Below the pieces are notes generated by a model. That model worked only from the letters and a program-made list of their open reading frames with translations, was not told the origin of the DNA and did not search any database. The translations under genes were made by a program, and so were the position numbers. From positions 1 to 63,596 of the IMG/VR virus record IMGVR_UViG_3300031758_000068: DNA of 63,596 nt; one strand, given 5' to 3'. The DNA comes from a virus. Below, in pieces: positions 57,529 to 63,596 of this stretch (its first letter is position 1; the number at the start of each line of letters is the position of its first letter).

Positions 57529-58254
57529 TTATTTGTGTAAAAATACTTTGTCCCACGTTGTATGCAAGACATTGTCAATCATTTCTGTAATTACTATCTC
57601 TTCATTTCTGAGATGTTCTGGTCTTGCACCGCAAGTCACTTCATCATTGGTCTTGAATGATAGAATGGTCTTATTACCTTTTCTATACATGTAACCAATA
57701 GCATCCGCCTGTGCACAAATCAGGGACTTAATCTTACCTGTCAAATCAATATTGGCAGACATAACTAACTCACCTTTATCATCCACTTGTTTGTCTTTGA
57801 TGTGACCTGACAAGATAATTGTTGGTGCTAAGCCATCAATAAAGTCCAAGACTTGGAAAAATGCCTGGCGAATATATAAATATCCTGCACCATTTGGCAA
57901 ATTGATTACAGTATCTCCGTCAAAGTTCTTACCCATAGGCGTCTGCTTATAGAGTTTGATAGCCAATGGCATAATCATTTCCTCTAATGCAGTTACAGTA
58001 TCTATGGTAACATAATCATACGGTTTTCCTGCCTCCTTGATAGCCTTACCGGCATCTAAGAGCTCTTGTAAATTACTGATCTTGACTTTCATAGCTTCAA
58101 CATAATCAGTTCCGTTTTCCAAATCAAGAATGAGATTATTCTCAAGACCAGCATACGCTGTGGTTTTACCGGTCTTTGGTTTAGAATAGATAACTATTCT
58201 CTTGGGGTTTACTCTCTCCCCTTTAACTTTTGCAGTTGGCAATATTATTCCCAT
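57529..58254 (-). CDS. RecA-fold NTPase, Sak4-like recombination ATPase
   Basis: 241 aa. Walker A YSKPKTGKTT (K30, T31), then LILDLENGTDY and YDYVTIDTVTALEEM (Walker B Asp). IILSGHIKDKQ follows where the RecA-like sensor lies. This is the AAA_24/Sak4 type found in many phages, which promotes single-strand annealing with an SSB partner; the next gene downstream is the putative SSB. It starts 3 nt after the gene upstream ends. Confidence 0.88.
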   Translation of the reverse strand: MGIILPTAKVKGERVNPKRIVIYSKPKTGKTTAYAGLENNLILDLENGTDYVEAMKVKISNLQELLDAGKAIKEAGKPYDYVTIDTVTALEEMIMPLAIKLYKQTPMGKNFDGDTVINLPNGAGYLYIRQAFFQVLDFIDGLAPTIILSGHIKDKQVDDKGELVMSANIDLTGKIKSLICAQADAIGYMYRKGNKTILSFKTNDEVTCGARPEHLRNEEIVITEMIDNVLHTTWDKVFLHK

Positions 58255-58257
58255 AAC

Positions 58258-58788
58258 TTAAGAATTAATGATGTCATTTAACCACTTCTTGTTGCTCACA
58301 GGTTTCTTTAGCATGATTGCTGCAAGGTCTCTAATTGTGACTTGATCCAATGGTGCATCCATGTCCGGGTCCATAATCTCATCAAAGTCTGGGAATTGAC
58401 CAACTGGCTCTTCAACTGGTTGTTGAACATCAATTTTAATCAGTTCTGAAACAGGGACAAGATATCTGAAGTGACCATTGGCTGCGGGTTCAGTCTTCTC
58501 ATACTCTTCTTCATAGTGAGGATTAAATCTCCACTTGTAAAGAGTTCTGGTAGGATCTTCAGGATCTAGGTCAATACTTGTGAACTCAGTATAGATATCC
58601 TTACCTTTCTTAACTTCACTAAGAAAGAATCCAATGTGTTGCTCTCCCATGCCTTTAGGCACATAAGCACACTTGGGGATAAATACTGGGTTGTCTTCAC
58701 CTAGTAACTTGAATTTCCAATCATGAAACACATACAGTTCTTCAGTCTTTTCTTGCCTGTTGATTGTAGGTTTTGTTGTTAAACTCAT
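58258..58788 (-). CDS. Conserved hypothetical protein, 176 aa, replication cluster
   Basis: No known family. The N-terminal half is beta-rich (ELYVFHDWKFKLLGEDNPVF, IPKCAYVPKGMGEQHIGFF). A Pro/Glu/Asp-rich linker (QPVEEPVGQFPDFDEIMDPD) and a short helical tail (TIRDLAAIMLKK) follow. It sits between helicase and RecA-fold ATPase with gaps of 6 and 3 nt. The position and the linker-plus-helix tail suggest an adaptor of the replisome, but this is inference. Confidence 0.86.
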   Translation of the reverse strand: MSLTTKPTINRQEKTEELYVFHDWKFKLLGEDNPVFIPKCAYVPKGMGEQHIGFFLSEVKKGKDIYTEFTSIDLDPEDPTRTLYKWRFNPHYEEEYEKTEPAANGHFRYLVPVSELIKIDVQQPVEEPVGQFPDFDEIMDPDMDAPLDQVTIRDLAAIMLKKPVSNKKWLNDIINS

Positions 58789-58794
58789 AATGTA

Positions 58795-59805
58795 CTATTT
58801 TGTTGTTAATCTTTTCTCCTGTATAGGAGGTGTAATCATCTCTGCAATACTCATCTTTTCAAATTCAGCCTTAAAGAAACATAGTCCGGTTTCACCATTT
58901 CTTGATTTAAGAAAGTGTAGTACTAAGACTTTGTCATCTTCAATCACATACCTATCTGGTCCATAAAATCTAATCTTCTGTTTAGCAGGTCTATTGATAC
59001 CAATTACAGTATCAGCATGCTGAAGAATAGCATCTGAGCCAAATATATCAGACTCTAACACATAATTACCATACTTACCTTCTTCACTTCTCTCTGGGTT
59101 GTCAATATTTCTATTGAGCTGACTCAAGAGTATAAATGCTACCGGCCACTGTCTTTTAAGAGATGTAATTGCTTCACCTAGGTTTGCTAGCATGTCCTGC
59201 TTAGACTTTTCTGTAGGTCCGTTCTTAAATAGTACAGAGTGATCTATAGTAATCAGTGCTTTTGTAAAAATCAGATTATTCTCAGAATCATAATGCGCAT
59301 GGTCCAACATGTATTCCCCTACTATTTGCTTGAACTCTTCAACGGTACAAGACTTCTCTACTACGTCTATGGGATATTTTATTTTGGCTTTTGCGTAATC
59401 ATAACATTTTTGTAAATCATCACTTGAAAGTTTTCCATCAGCACTACATAAGTACTTGTAAGACCTACCAATCACACTGGAATACTCACGTATTGCAGAA
59501 GTTCTTGCTAGCATCTCAAATTGGAATTGCAGGACTCTAAAGTTCTCACCGGGGTTAAGAGGAAAGGACTCTCTTACAATTTGCTCTGCAATAAGAGTCT
59601 TACCACTAGCAGGTCTACCGGCAATCACAGTGAAGGTATTCCACTCTAATCCATCTGTAGTTGCATTATTAAATTTTGCCCATGGTGTTCTGAGACTCTT
59701 AATCTCACCCTTCATTCTACCCTGTAGATATCTCAGAGATTCCTGAAAACCTTCACGTTGACTGTTCCACTTTTTCTTTGGACCAGCCTTTTCTTTGTTA
59801 TCCAT
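58795..59805 (-). CDS. DnaB-type replicative helicase, core only
   Basis: 336 aa. RecA-like helicase core with Walker A GRPASGKT (63-70), QFQFEM, TIDHSVL (Walker B) and LLSQLNRNIDNPERSEE (the DnaB H4-type loop). It matches the C-terminal half of DnaB (about 450 aa) but lacks the N-terminal primase-binding collar domain, as in other short phage helicases. The first 35 residues are basic. It should unwind the fork ahead of the family B polymerase. Starts 2 nt after the small membrane protein gene. Confidence 0.92.
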   Translation of the reverse strand: MDNKEKAGPKKKWNSQREGFQESLRYLQGRMKGEIKSLRTPWAKFNNATTDGLEWNTFTVIAGRPASGKTLIAEQIVRESFPLNPGENFRVLQFQFEMLARTSAIREYSSVIGRSYKYLCSADGKLSSDDLQKCYDYAKAKIKYPIDVVEKSCTVEEFKQIVGEYMLDHAHYDSENNLIFTKALITIDHSVLFKNGPTEKSKQDMLANLGEAITSLKRQWPVAFILLSQLNRNIDNPERSEEGKYGNYVLESDIFGSDAILQHADTVIGINRPAKQKIRFYGPDRYVIEDDKVLVLHFLKSRNGETGLCFFKAEFEKMSIAEMITPPIQEKRLTTK

Positions 59806-59807
59806 AT

Positions 59808-59987
59808 TTACCTGTTTATTTCCTTCTGCTTGACATGTTCATACAGCATATGAAGTAGTGTTACTACAACTTCAATACTGAAGTATTGCCAAAAGGTCAC
59901 TGAGATTATAAATAGATCAACTACTTTGTACCCAATGAGAGTCCCCATTAATGCTATAACGAGGATCTTTAATTTGTAGTTTATCAA
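59808..59987 (-). CDS. Small membrane protein, about 59 aa (TTG start) or 46 aa (ATG at 59948)
   Basis: An ORF fills the 178-nt space between the helicase and the 196-aa gene and ends 2 nt before the helicase ATG. From a TTG that overlaps the upstream stop (TTGA) it reads NYKLKILVIALMGTLIGYK, then VVDLFIISVTFW and FSIEVVVTLLHMLYEHVK, predicting two hydrophobic helices with a positive start and end. An internal ATG at 59948 would remove most of the first helix, so the TTG start is preferred. Possible roles include holin-like or membrane-anchoring; none is proven. Confidence 0.6.
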   Translation of the reverse strand: MINYKLKILVIALMGTLIGYKVVDLFIISVTFWQYFSIEVVVTLLHMLYEHVKQKEINR

Positions 59988-60574
59988 AATACTTTTTCAC
60001 TAAAATGTTTGTCATCAATTCCTGTTTCTCCATTGGTAATCATATCACAATAATTTGCTAACTCTGAATCATATGTCTTATCAGCATTCTGTTTGCGGAT
60101 AAAGTACTGAGAAGTTCTCATGTACTTGTAACCTTGTCTTTCATACTGATCTAGATACAATTTTGTGGCATCTAATACTGTTTCCCATGAGTAAGTATGA
60201 TTCTCAAAGAACCACTTGAAATTACCTTCAAGGTTCTTCTTATCTGATCTTGCATATTTACCGCTGGGAAGCTTAAATTTAGGAAAAAGTTCCAAATAAG
60301 CCTCAATATTTGCCATAAAATGATCACCCATAACGGCCTTTGCTGACTTCTTTTTACTTGTCTTGAAGAATCCTTCTATGTCTTGTATAAAGGCAACTGA
60401 TTTAGGTGTCAATTCTCCGGCTCCTGTTAACCACTCATCAGAAATAAGTCTCATCTTTTCCAGAGCTAAGCTCATACTGATTACGGGAACCATGTTTTCT
60501 TTTTTACACCACAACAAATAGAATTGGTTTGGTGTAAGGTCTGCTTTGATTAGTCTGTTGAATATTTCTTCCAT
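59984..60574 (-). CDS. Putative replication-associated DNA-binding protein, 196 aa
   Basis: MEEIFNRLIKADLTPNQFYL suggests a winged-helix-type N-terminus. The C-terminal half is basic and helical (KLPSGKYARSDKKNLEGNFK, then GYKYMRTSQYFIRKQ). The start at 60574 overlaps the uracil-DNA glycosylase stop (TGATG); a Met two codons earlier (60580) is also possible. It lies two genes upstream of the helicase. The layout recalls helicase loaders or initiator proteins, but no P-loop is present and the role is inferred from context. Confidence 0.82.
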   Translation of the reverse strand: MEEIFNRLIKADLTPNQFYLLWCKKENMVPVISMSLALEKMRLISDEWLTGAGELTPKSVAFIQDIEGFFKTSKKKSAKAVMGDHFMANIEAYLELFPKFKLPSGKYARSDKKNLEGNFKWFFENHTYSWETVLDATKLYLDQYERQGYKYMRTSQYFIRKQNADKTYDSELANYCDMITNGETGIDDKHFSEKVF

Positions 60575-61287
60575 CACCATTCAATATCAAAGTTGTTATT
60601 CTTCTTGAGTATGTCTTTGATTTCATTAAACACATTCTTGCAGTCCCATTCTTTTAAGCCGGTATAACTTGCGGCAGCTGGATGACTAATAAAGAACTTG
60701 TAATTGTTATCATTAACACAATCAGCCCACTCTTCTGCTTTCTTGCCTAGATAGACATAGATTAGCCCTGGACAGTGCCAAGTAAGCCAATCAAATAGAT
60801 ATGCAGCAAAGGGCTTCCAAATTAGATAGTGCTGACCTATCTTACCTACATTAGTTGTCAAAGCTGTATTAAACATCAGAACACCTTGATTAGCCCACCT
60901 TGTAAGGTCCTTATCTGTGGAAATCTGTTCATTGTCATATACGGTTCTATTGACAGCATTTAACAGGTACTTTAAACTTGGTTGCATATCATCTGTCTGA
61001 CTTAGACTGAATGATATACCATCCGCATGTCCTAATCCAGGGTATGGATCCTGACCTATGATTACTACCTTGATATCAGTATATGGACACTCTTCAAATG
61101 CCCGGAACCAATTCTTCATAGTAGGAGTAAACCTCTTACCGTCTTTAGCTTGTTTAGCCAACTCTACTATGATGTTATCAAAGTCTCTACTGTATATGAA
61201 TCCTCTCAGGACTCTAGCCCAACCTGATGGTTGTAGCTTAGCCATTATCTTCTCTTTTATTTCTTCAATGTCTAGTTTTTCTGTCAT
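60574..61287 (-). CDS. ung: Uracil-DNA glycosylase, family 1
   Basis: 237 aa. The water-activating motif GQDPYPG (G78-D80-Y82), HADGISFS, GVLMFNTALT and the HP motif SHPAAASY (H202) identify a family 1 UNG. The usual HPSPLS is altered to HPAAAS, which changes the minor-groove loop but keeps the catalytic His. The enzyme removes uracil from DNA, giving abasic sites; UNG is common in crAss-like phages. It is divergently placed to the gene at 61306, with only 18 nt between starts. Confidence 0.96.
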   Translation of the reverse strand: MTEKLDIEEIKEKIMAKLQPSGWARVLRGFIYSRDFDNIIVELAKQAKDGKRFTPTMKNWFRAFEECPYTDIKVVIIGQDPYPGLGHADGISFSLSQTDDMQPSLKYLLNAVNRTVYDNEQISTDKDLTRWANQGVLMFNTALTTNVGKIGQHYLIWKPFAAYLFDWLTWHCPGLIYVYLGKKAEEWADCVNDNNYKFFISHPAAASYTGLKEWDCKNVFNEIKDILKKNNNFDIEW

Positions 61288-61293
61288 ATTTTC

Positions 61294-61301
61294 TATATTT
61301 G
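61294..61301 (+). promoter_or_regulatory. Bacteroidota-type -7 box TATATTTG with possible leaderless start
   Basis: A perfect TAnnTTTG match ends 4 nt before the ATG at 61306. With the usual distance from this box to the start site, transcription would begin at or next to the ATG, giving a leaderless or nearly leaderless mRNA. Confidence 0.55.
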
Positions 61302-61305
61302 TGTT

Positions 61306-61620
61306 ATGGCAATTAAAGTTAAAGAACTCAAAGATGATGTGCTCATTGATGTAAAAGTCAATAAGAGCTTCTACATGATGTTAAAAGGGACTATCTATTA
61401 TCTATTCAATCAAATTGAAGATGCTCAGAAAAGAGAAGAAGCCCTCAAGAATGTCATGAACAACAAATATGAAGACATGACTGCTTATGAGCGTTCCTTC
61501 TACACTCTTACTCTTATCATTGCTGAGATAGAAAGAGTTGCTGCTGAACAGAATATGTACAAAGAAGAAACTCTTCTTGAGCCTGATGATGAAGGTTACA
61601 CTGAACCTACTGAAGAATAA
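61306..61620 (+). CDS. Conserved small crAss-type protein, 104 aa, opposite to its block
   Basis: MAIKVKELKDDVLIDVKVNK, then a helical core (LKGTIYYLFNQIEDAQKREE) and an acidic tail (EPDDEGYTEPTEE). I recall proteins of this type in crAss-like phages near the structural genes, without a known function. It is the only rightward gene within the leftward block. It is divergent from ung and overlaps the next gene tail to tail by 14 nt. It has its own promoter box. Confidence 0.9.
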   Translation: MAIKVKELKDDVLIDVKVNKSFYMMLKGTIYYLFNQIEDAQKREEALKNVMNNKYEDMTAYERSFYTLTLIIAEIERVAAEQNMYKEETLLEPDDEGYTEPTEE

Positions 61621-61993
61621 TATTATTCTGTCTTGCTACATCATTACAAGCCTCAATAGCCAAAGTCATCTCAAGTCCACTGCAATCAGCAAATGATTTG
61701 CAGATTACTTTCTTCTCACCTTCATCTTCTACTTCATAGCACAATCCTGCTTTTTCCTTTATGATCAACTTCATATCATCAAAGGCAAATCCAAGTTCTC
61801 CTGCTAATTCTCTTATACAAGCATGAACTTTACTTATTTGGGCAGGAGATGTTCCCCTGCCCTTAATACATACAAAAATCTCTACTTCTTGACCATCTTT
61901 GACTTTGTCAATGAACTGGTCATACAGGAGCTTATCTTTCCTGTTAGAGTAACTCAACTTAGAATTACTCTTTACTAAAGTTCCTATAAACAT
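61607..61993 (-). CDS. NinB-like protein candidate, 128 aa
   Basis: KGRGTSPAQISKVHACIREL, LGFAFDDMKLIIKEKAGLCY and FADCSGLEMTLAIEACNDVA follow the general plan of NinB-type phage recombination proteins (a central helical DNA-binding core after a basic beta-strand region). The match is weak and from memory. The 3' end overlaps that of the convergent 104-aa gene by 14 nt. It lies in a run of small genes leading from the tRNA towards ung. Confidence 0.75.
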   Translation of the reverse strand: MFIGTLVKSNSKLSYSNRKDKLLYDQFIDKVKDGQEVEIFVCIKGRGTSPAQISKVHACIRELAGELGFAFDDMKLIIKEKAGLCYEVEDEGEKKVICKSFADCSGLEMTLAIEACNDVARQNNIILQ

Positions 61994-61998
61994 AACTG

Positions 61999-62256
61999 TT
62001 ATTTTTTCTGCTTAGTCCACTTTCCAAAGAGTGCGACAAGAACCTGCACGTCTTCAATATCCCTGATAACTATACCAGACTCATAGCAATAGACTTTCCA
62101 CTGATCATTAGTAATCTCATCACTGGCATCACTCATCAGAACAAAGTCTGGATTGATCTCTAACTGATAGAAATAGTAATCTGTTTTGTCTCCGGTTTCT
62201 TCTACAAGTTGATCAACTCTTTCAAAACCTTCTGCTATAAGTTCTTGTTCTTTCAT
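61999..62256 (-). CDS. Conserved hypothetical protein, 85 aa
   Basis: MKEQELIAEGFERVDQ is a pattern I recall in short Bacteroidota phage proteins. The rest is a beta-rich core (DYYFYQLEINPDFVLMSDAS, WKVYCYESGIVIRDIEDV). No known function. Its ATG overlaps the stop of the gene upstream (ATGA). Confidence 0.82.
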   Translation of the reverse strand: MKEQELIAEGFERVDQLVEETGDKTDYYFYQLEINPDFVLMSDASDEITNDQWKVYCYESGIVIRDIEDVQVLVALFGKWTKQKK

Positions 62257-62699
62257 AATTTATCAAGTTTTTCACCTCTGACTATAAGAGTTGGGTACTT
62301 GCTAACGGCTTCTCTAAACGCTGCAGATACATCTTCACCATGAGGTTTCCACTGACCATGTTGTTTGATTCTTTGCTTTCTAAAGTTATCAATGGCTAGT
62401 AAACCTATGTACAGATTATCCTCATCTTCAGAGCTACACATTCTTGCAATGTTCTCTCTTTCTTCTTCAGTAATTTGTCCTAGTGCAACCAACAAGTTCA
62501 TCTCAAAAGCCAGCATAAAGGCTTTATAGTTCCCTTGTTTAGTACCGCTGTGGTACATATACCAAAGGTAATTAAAATTTCTATCCACTGCCAAAGTCAT
62601 ATTGAAATGCTCTTCTATGATTTTCTTGCATAGTTTATTACGCAACTGAATAGTCTTATTACCTGGTTTTTCTACTGTTAAATCATCATTTGTAATCAT
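62253..62699 (-). CDS. Hypothetical protein, 148 aa, with SED-DN-Y motif
   Basis: A helical protein with FNMTLAVDRNFNYLWYMYH and ARMCSSEDEDNLYIGLLAID. The latter is shared with the 131-aa protein at 54044-54439 (LTSEDKDNAYVAFQAI), indicating a common helical repeat. A basic KQRIKQHGQW follows. No enzyme motif. It overlaps the next gene by 4 nt (ATGA). Confidence 0.83.
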   Translation of the reverse strand: MITNDDLTVEKPGNKTIQLRNKLCKKIIEEHFNMTLAVDRNFNYLWYMYHSGTKQGNYKAFMLAFEMNLLVALGQITEEERENIARMCSSEDEDNLYIGLLAIDNFRKQRIKQHGQWKPHGEDVSAAFREAVSKYPTLIVRGEKLDKL

Positions 62700-62710
62700 A
62701 CACCTACTTG

Positions 62711-62932
62711 TTAATCTTCAACTTCAATCACTTTGATACCTTCTTTGCGTTCTACTCTAGGCATAACTACAAGACCATCAAGAATAATCTTATCTAAAAT
62801 CTGTGTGTGCTGTGTGATAAGAGTTGCTTCTACATCTCCCTTGGCTATATTAGCAAGGATGGCAATCTCAATATCATTCTCTGGGATAAGAACAATCTTA
62901 GTTGTCCCGTTCATTAGAATCTCTACTTTCAT
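62711..62932 (-). CDS. Hypothetical protein, 73 aa
   Basis: The start is taken at MKVEILMNGTTKIVLIPEND, 4 nt after the previous stop; an in-frame ATG at 62965 would overlap that gene. It is a short alpha/beta protein with a hydrophobic strand (KIVLIPENDIEIAILANIA) and an acidic end (IKVIEVED). Function unknown. Confidence 0.78.
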   Translation of the reverse strand: MKVEILMNGTTKIVLIPENDIEIAILANIAKGDVEATLITQHTQILDKIILDGLVVMPRVERKEGIKVIEVED

Positions 62933-62936
62933 AATC

Positions 62937-63359
62937 TTAGTTGTTATGGTTTTTAATTTCATCAATGCATTTCAAAGCCTGCTTCTTATTTACAAAGAAA
63001 TGACCTTCCTGAAATGTTACACGGACAAGACCCATCTCATAATTAATCCCAACACTCTGGTCATTGAATGATATGATAATACTGTCTTCACCATTAATTG
63101 TGGATACAATATACACATAGAACATCATAAGATCCTCTTTATTTGAAAATTCAAGACTCTTATAGACTTCAATATGTTTATACGCAGCATCTCTAAAGGA
63201 TACCCAATAAGTTGTTACTGTATCCACAGTAACCTTGTTTATACAATGCAAACCCATGTTTGTACAAAAAACAGTTTCTTGCTTCTTGCTTGAAACCTCA
63301 ATCTGTGCTGATGCATTAAACACCAACAACAAACTCAATAATGCTAATCCTCTTTTCAT
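62937..63359 (-). CDS. Secreted phage protein with signal peptide, 140 aa
   Basis: The start MKRGLALLSLLLVFNASAQ is a classic Sec signal peptide with probable cleavage after ASA. An in-frame ATG at 63446 would place a non-signal leader before it and overlap a small membrane gene, so 63359 is preferred. The mature part is beta-rich (TVDTVTTYWVSFRDAAYKHI, IIISFNDQSVG) with two Cys in FCTNMGLHC that could form a disulfide. A periplasmic product made by the phage could block superinfection or alter the envelope; this is inference. It starts 2 nt after the 34-aa membrane gene. Confidence 0.85.
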   Translation of the reverse strand: MKRGLALLSLLLVFNASAQIEVSSKKQETVFCTNMGLHCINKVTVDTVTTYWVSFRDAAYKHIEVYKSLEFSNKEDLMMFYVYIVSTINGEDSIIISFNDQSVGINYEMGLVRVTFQEGHFFVNKKQALKCIDEIKNHNN

Positions 63360-63361
63360 AA

Positions 63362-63466
63362 TCAATAAACTAATTGTAAAACAATCACTACACTCATACA
63401 GCATACTATGATGCCAATTGAAACTCCTACAAAGAAGCCTTCCCAAAATCTGTTATTCTTATTCAT
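63362..63466 (-). CDS. Membrane micro-protein, 34 aa
   Basis: MNKNNRFWEGFFVGVSIGII followed by VCCMSVVIVLQLVY: a short polar start and one long hydrophobic helix. The stop lies 2 nt before the secreted-protein start and the ATG lies 14 nt from the tRNA gene. The tight fit, with a membrane helix and no sequence left over, supports a real gene. It may work with the secreted protein at the envelope. Confidence 0.65.
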   Translation of the reverse strand: MNKNNRFWEGFFVGVSIGIIVCCMSVVIVLQLVY

Positions 63467-63480
63467 ACTCAATCATTTAG

Positions 63481-63554
63481 TGATTCCAATAGGAGTCGAA
63501 CCTATAACCTATGCCTTAGAAGGGCAGTGCTCTATCCAATTGAGCTATGGAACC
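63481..63554 (-). tRNA. tRNA-Arg (anticodon UCU)
   Basis: A full cloverleaf: acceptor GGTTCCA/TGGAATC (one G-U pair), D stem GCTC/GAGC, anticodon stem CTGCC/GGCAT with loop CTTCTAA, and T arm ATAGG-TTCGACT-CCTAT. The discriminator base is A; CCA is not encoded. It reads AGA, by far the most frequent Arg codon in these genes. Confidence 0.95.
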
Positions 63555-63558
63555 ATGT

Positions 63559-63576
63559 GCTACTGAACGCAGTAGC
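63559..63576. repeat. Perfect hairpin just upstream of the tRNA
   Basis: GCTACTG pairs with CAGTAGC around a 4-nt loop, 4 nt before the tRNA 5' end. It may be a processing signal, part of another RNA, or a regulatory hairpin; the window ends 20 nt later, so the context is lost. Confidence 0.5.
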
Positions 63577-63596
63577 CACCTTACCTATCCCTTAAA

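Noticed and set aside
63360-63446. Upstream start for the secreted protein
   Set aside because: It would bury the signal peptide and overlap the 34-aa membrane gene; the ATG at 63359 gives a clean signal peptide.
1-63596. Alternative genetic code (TAG or TGA reassigned), known in some crAss-like phages
   Set aside because: Genes end normally at TAA, TAG and TGA, and no gene needs in-frame stops to be read through.
1-63596. CRISPR array, transposon or diversity-generating retroelement
   Set aside because: No direct-repeat array, transposase or reverse transcriptase seen; the Tyr/Asn-rich gene 3 region has no matching template repeat in the window.
63555-63596. Second tRNA cut by the window end
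   Set aside because: Only a 7-bp hairpin is visible; the remaining bases do not supply cloverleaf arms.

Overview
The window looks like most of a crAss-like phage genome (order Crassvirales) infecting a Bacteroidota host. The DNA is AT-rich, uses the standard genetic code and is almost fully coding. It has the two opposed gene blocks of that group: rightward virion genes at 1-44967 and leftward replication and accessory genes at 45037-63596. The blocks converge on an intrinsic terminator near 44970-45005. The assignment rests on a giant protein with the catalytic signature of the crAss-like virion RNA polymerase (DFDVDK), followed by an opposed set holding family B DNA polymerase, primase, DnaB-type helicase, RecA-fold ATPase, uracil-DNA glycosylase, RecB-like nuclease and a MoxR/VWA pair. 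One leftward-block promoter box fits the Bacteroidota consensus TAnnTTTG.

Rightward block: eight very large ORFs. The first four (1-15988) are mosaic proteins. They share a short tag resembling LPKAQxG, many GG-x boundaries and a C-terminal tag ending in GxKLExI. Their modules include a possible outer-membrane beta-barrel, a zinc ribbon, two HExxH metallopeptidase sites, a possible papain-like cysteine peptidase, a kinase-like segment and a paralogous domain shared by genes 1 and 2. The fifth gene is a conserved crAss-type protein of unknown role. The last three (19029-44967; 2283, 4375 and 1977 aa) are probable virion cargo or ejection proteins. The 2283-aa protein has a PD-(D/E)XK nuclease domain. 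The 4375-aa protein carries a metallopeptidase site, the RNA polymerase core and then an ASCH-like, polynucleotide-kinase and AlkB-like dioxygenase tail. The 1977-aa protein has an HExxH site, a LysM repeat and C-terminal hydrophobic segments. Three intergenic spaces carry the same AT-rich box (TATATTTAYA); in two of them a 17-bp palindrome overlapping the upstream stop codon sits at an identical distance.

Leftward block: tightly packed, mostly overlapping or nearly abutting genes read from right to left. They start with a tRNA-Arg(UCU), a 34-aa membrane peptide and a secreted protein, then small conserved proteins, uracil-DNA glycosylase, a putative DNA-binding protein, helicase, RecA-fold ATPase, a putative ssDNA-binding protein, primase, a GIY-YIG-like protein, DUF-type small proteins, the VWA/MoxR pair, RecB-like nuclease and DNA polymerase. 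Hairpin terminators divide the block into transcription units. One gene (61306-61620) runs against the block, behind a promoter so close to its start that the mRNA may be leaderless. Three small genes in this block (34, 56 and about 59 aa) are easily missed and are reported here. No stretch over 300 bases lacks a gene.
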